A DNA stretch of 7,402 nt from Thermoanaerobaculales bacterium. GTDB lineage: Bacteria; Acidobacteriota; Thermoanaerobaculia; Thermoanaerobaculales; Sulfomarinibacteraceae. The position numbers were made by a program, and so were the translations under genes. Under the pieces are notes generated by a model, which was given only the letters and a program-made list of their open reading frames with translations, did not search any database and was not told where the DNA came from. Of the stretch, positions 6,313 to 7,402 are shown one piece after another. The stretch lies in the NCBI GenBank assembly GCA_025456385.1, contig JALOKS010000122.1, forward strand, positions 1 to 7,402, read 5' to 3'. The first letter of the stretch is position 1, and each line of letters begins with the position of its first letter.

Positions 6313-7253
6313 GCGCCGACCGCTCCGGCCCCGGGATCACGCGCCTCGTCGTCGCACCGGCGGCCGAAGGCGCGCGCCTCGACGTCTTCCTCGCCGCGGC
6401 GACTTCTCTCAGCCGGCGGGCGGCGCGGCGTCTGCTCGCCGACGGCTTGGTGTGGCGCAACGGCACAGCGATGCGCGTGCAGTCGCGCACCGTGAGCTTC
6501 GGCGACGTCGTCGACGTGCTGCGACCGCCGGCGGAGGTCGGCGCGCCGCCCGAGCCGGCGGTTCCCCGTCCGGTCGTGCTGCACCGGGACGGCTGGCTGC
6601 TGGCGGCCGCCAAGCCGGCCGGCGTGCTGACAGCGCCCGCGGAGCGGATGGCACCGGACGAGCTCGCGCTCGACCAGCAGGTCCTGCTCGCGCTCGCGCT
6701 GGAGGAAGGCCGGCGCCCGTTCGTGCGCACGGTCCACCGCCTCGACCGCACGACCAGCGGCGTGGTCCTCTTCGCCCGTCGCGCCGAGGCCCTGCCGCGG
6801 CTCAGCCGGGCGTGGTCGACGGGCAGCGTCGAGAGGATCTACCTCGCCGTCGTCGAGGGCTCTCCCGTCCTCGATCGCACCGTGGTCGACGCACCGATCG
6901 CGCGCGACCAGGACCACGCCTGGCGCTTCACGACCGCCGCCCACGGCAGACCGGCACGCACCGAGGCAGAGGTCATCGCCCGCCTCGACCACGGGCTCTC
7001 GCTGCTCGCCTGCCGCCTCGGCACCGGCCGCACCCACCAGGTACGGGTGCACCTCGCGTCGGCCGGGCACCCGGTGCTCGGCGACCGGCTCTACGGGTCA
7101 CGGCGGGCCGACGAGGTGGGCCGCCCCCTGCTCCACGCGTGGTCGATCTCCCTCCCCCACCCCGCGTCCGGCGAGCTGCTGCAAGTGGTCTGCCCACCCC
7201 CGGACGACCTCGCGCCGTACCTGCCGGTGACGCTCCACCCCAGCGGCGCCTGA
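6309..7253 (+). CDS. RluA-family RNA pseudouridine synthase with N-terminal S4 domain
   Basis: This 314-residue enzyme is full length for the RluA/RluD family, which converts uridine to pseudouridine in ribosomal or transfer RNA. Residues 23-70 form an S4 RNA-binding domain (RLDVFLA, SRRAARRLL, then GDVVDV). Catalytic motifs follow: KPAGVL (102-107), HRLDRTTSG (143-151) with the catalytic Asp at 146, ERIYLAVVEG (175-184), and GRTHQVRVHL (240-249) with GDRLYG. The C-terminal LLHAWSISLPHP is also typical. Which uridine is modified (RluC-, RluD- or TruC-like) cannot be told. The start is GTG 6309, whose GTGA overlaps the TGA stop of the AAA ATPase, implying coupled translation. The frame is open far upstream, but that part is a shadow of the ATPase gene. 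The family is housekeeping, so the pairing with Ycf46 may be incidental. Confidence 0.93.
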   Translation: MSADRSGPGITRLVVAPAAEGARLDVFLAAATSLSRRAARRLLADGLVWRNGTAMRVQSRTVSFGDVVDVLRPPAEVGAPPEPAVPRPVVLHRDGWLLAAAKPAGVLTAPAERMAPDELALDQQVLLALALEEGRRPFVRTVHRLDRTTSGVVLFARRAEALPRLSRAWSTGSVERIYLAVVEGSPVLDRTVVDAPIARDQDHAWRFTTAAHGRPARTEAEVIARLDHGLSLLACRLGTGRTHQVRVHLASAGHPVLGDRLYGSRRADEVGRPLLHAWSISLPHPASGELLQVVCPPPDDLAPYLPVTLHPSGA

Positions 7254-7287
7254 AGACCGCGAACTTCGACACGGAGGGGCGGGCGGC

Positions 7288-7322
7288 ATTCCGAATTCCG
7301 AACTCCGAATTCCGAATTCTCC
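7288..7322. repeat. Tandem heptanucleotide repeat, unit ATTCCGA, about four to five copies
   Basis: Consecutive 7-base units start at 7288, 7295, 7302, 7309 and 7316. Units 1, 2 and 4 are exactly ATTCCGA, unit 3 is ACTCCGA, and the last decays after ATTC. The array is about 43% GC against a much higher background, contains three overlapping GAATTC palindromes, and is noncoding. It lies between the pseudouridine synthase stop and the -10 element of the next gene, ending 12 bp before that element. Confidence 0.9.
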
Positions 7323-7334
7323 CCGCATCCGCTC

Positions 7335-7340
7335 TATACT
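7335..7340 (+). promoter_or_regulatory. -10-like element TATACT placed for a leaderless transcript
   Basis: TATACT is followed by exactly six bases and then GTG 7347, the same geometry as at 1175-1187, so the mRNA probably begins at the start codon. The heptamer array occupies the region where a -35 box would be expected, and no -35 consensus is visible. Confidence 0.5.
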
Positions 7341-7346
7341 GCGCCG

Positions 7347-7402
7347 GTGACCGTCGGCTTCGCCTACCTGCTGGTGTTCCTCGGCGGCTTCACCCTCGCC
7401 CT
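7347..7402 (+). CDS. N-terminal fragment of a probable membrane protein, cut by window edge
   Basis: Eighteen codons from GTG 7347 are open to the window end and encode a hydrophobic stretch containing FAYLLVFLGGFTLAL, consistent with a first transmembrane helix. The call rests on this hydrophobicity and on the -10 element six bases upstream. The family cannot be named from so short a piece. Confidence 0.5.
   Translation, partial: MTVGFAYLLVFLGGFTLA

Overview
This is a very GC-rich bacterial window in which third codon positions are almost all G or C, so long open frames occur by chance on both strands. The real genes are tightly packed, start with ATG or GTG, and several have a -10-like hexamer placed almost directly at the start codon with little or no room for an untranslated leader. 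No taxonomic marker is present. The very high GC, the short-leader promoters, the Ycf46-type ATPase and a heptanucleotide repeat suggest an uncultivated-type soil or sediment lineage, for example Acidobacteriota or a similar high-GC phylum. That placement is a weak inference.

Layout. Positions 1-1115 (minus strand) hold most of a polytopic flippase of the polysaccharide-exporter type, cut off at the left edge. A 71-bp divergent intergenic region carries one -10-like element for each direction. Next comes a plus-strand run: an uncharacterised 377-residue protein with one N-terminal hydrophobic segment (1187-2320), then an OppD/DppD-type ATPase 4 bp later (2325-3308), then an OppF/DppF-type ATPase overlapping it by 14 bp (3295-4086). 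These three probably form one transcript. No permease or substrate-binding gene accompanies the ATPases here.

A DedA/VTT-like membrane protein follows (4120-4782) with its own -10 element. Then comes a Ycf46-type AAA ATPase (4840-6312), also with its own -10, whose stop codon overlaps the GTG start of an RluA-family pseudouridine synthase (6309-7253). The last 93-bp gap contains about four to five tandem copies of an AT-richer heptamer, followed by a -10 element and the first 18 codons of another hydrophobic protein running off the right edge.

How the genes work together: the window reads as a housekeeping/accessory mixture (envelope lipid or glycan flipping, oligopeptide-type import ATPases, envelope lipid homeostasis, an AAA chaperone-like ATPase, RNA modification) rather than one dedicated system. 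The two clearest unusual signals are the repeated short-leader or leaderless promoter layout and the heptamer array. The uncharacterised gene fused into the orphan ATPase operon is the best candidate for new biology, but its function cannot be read from the sequence.
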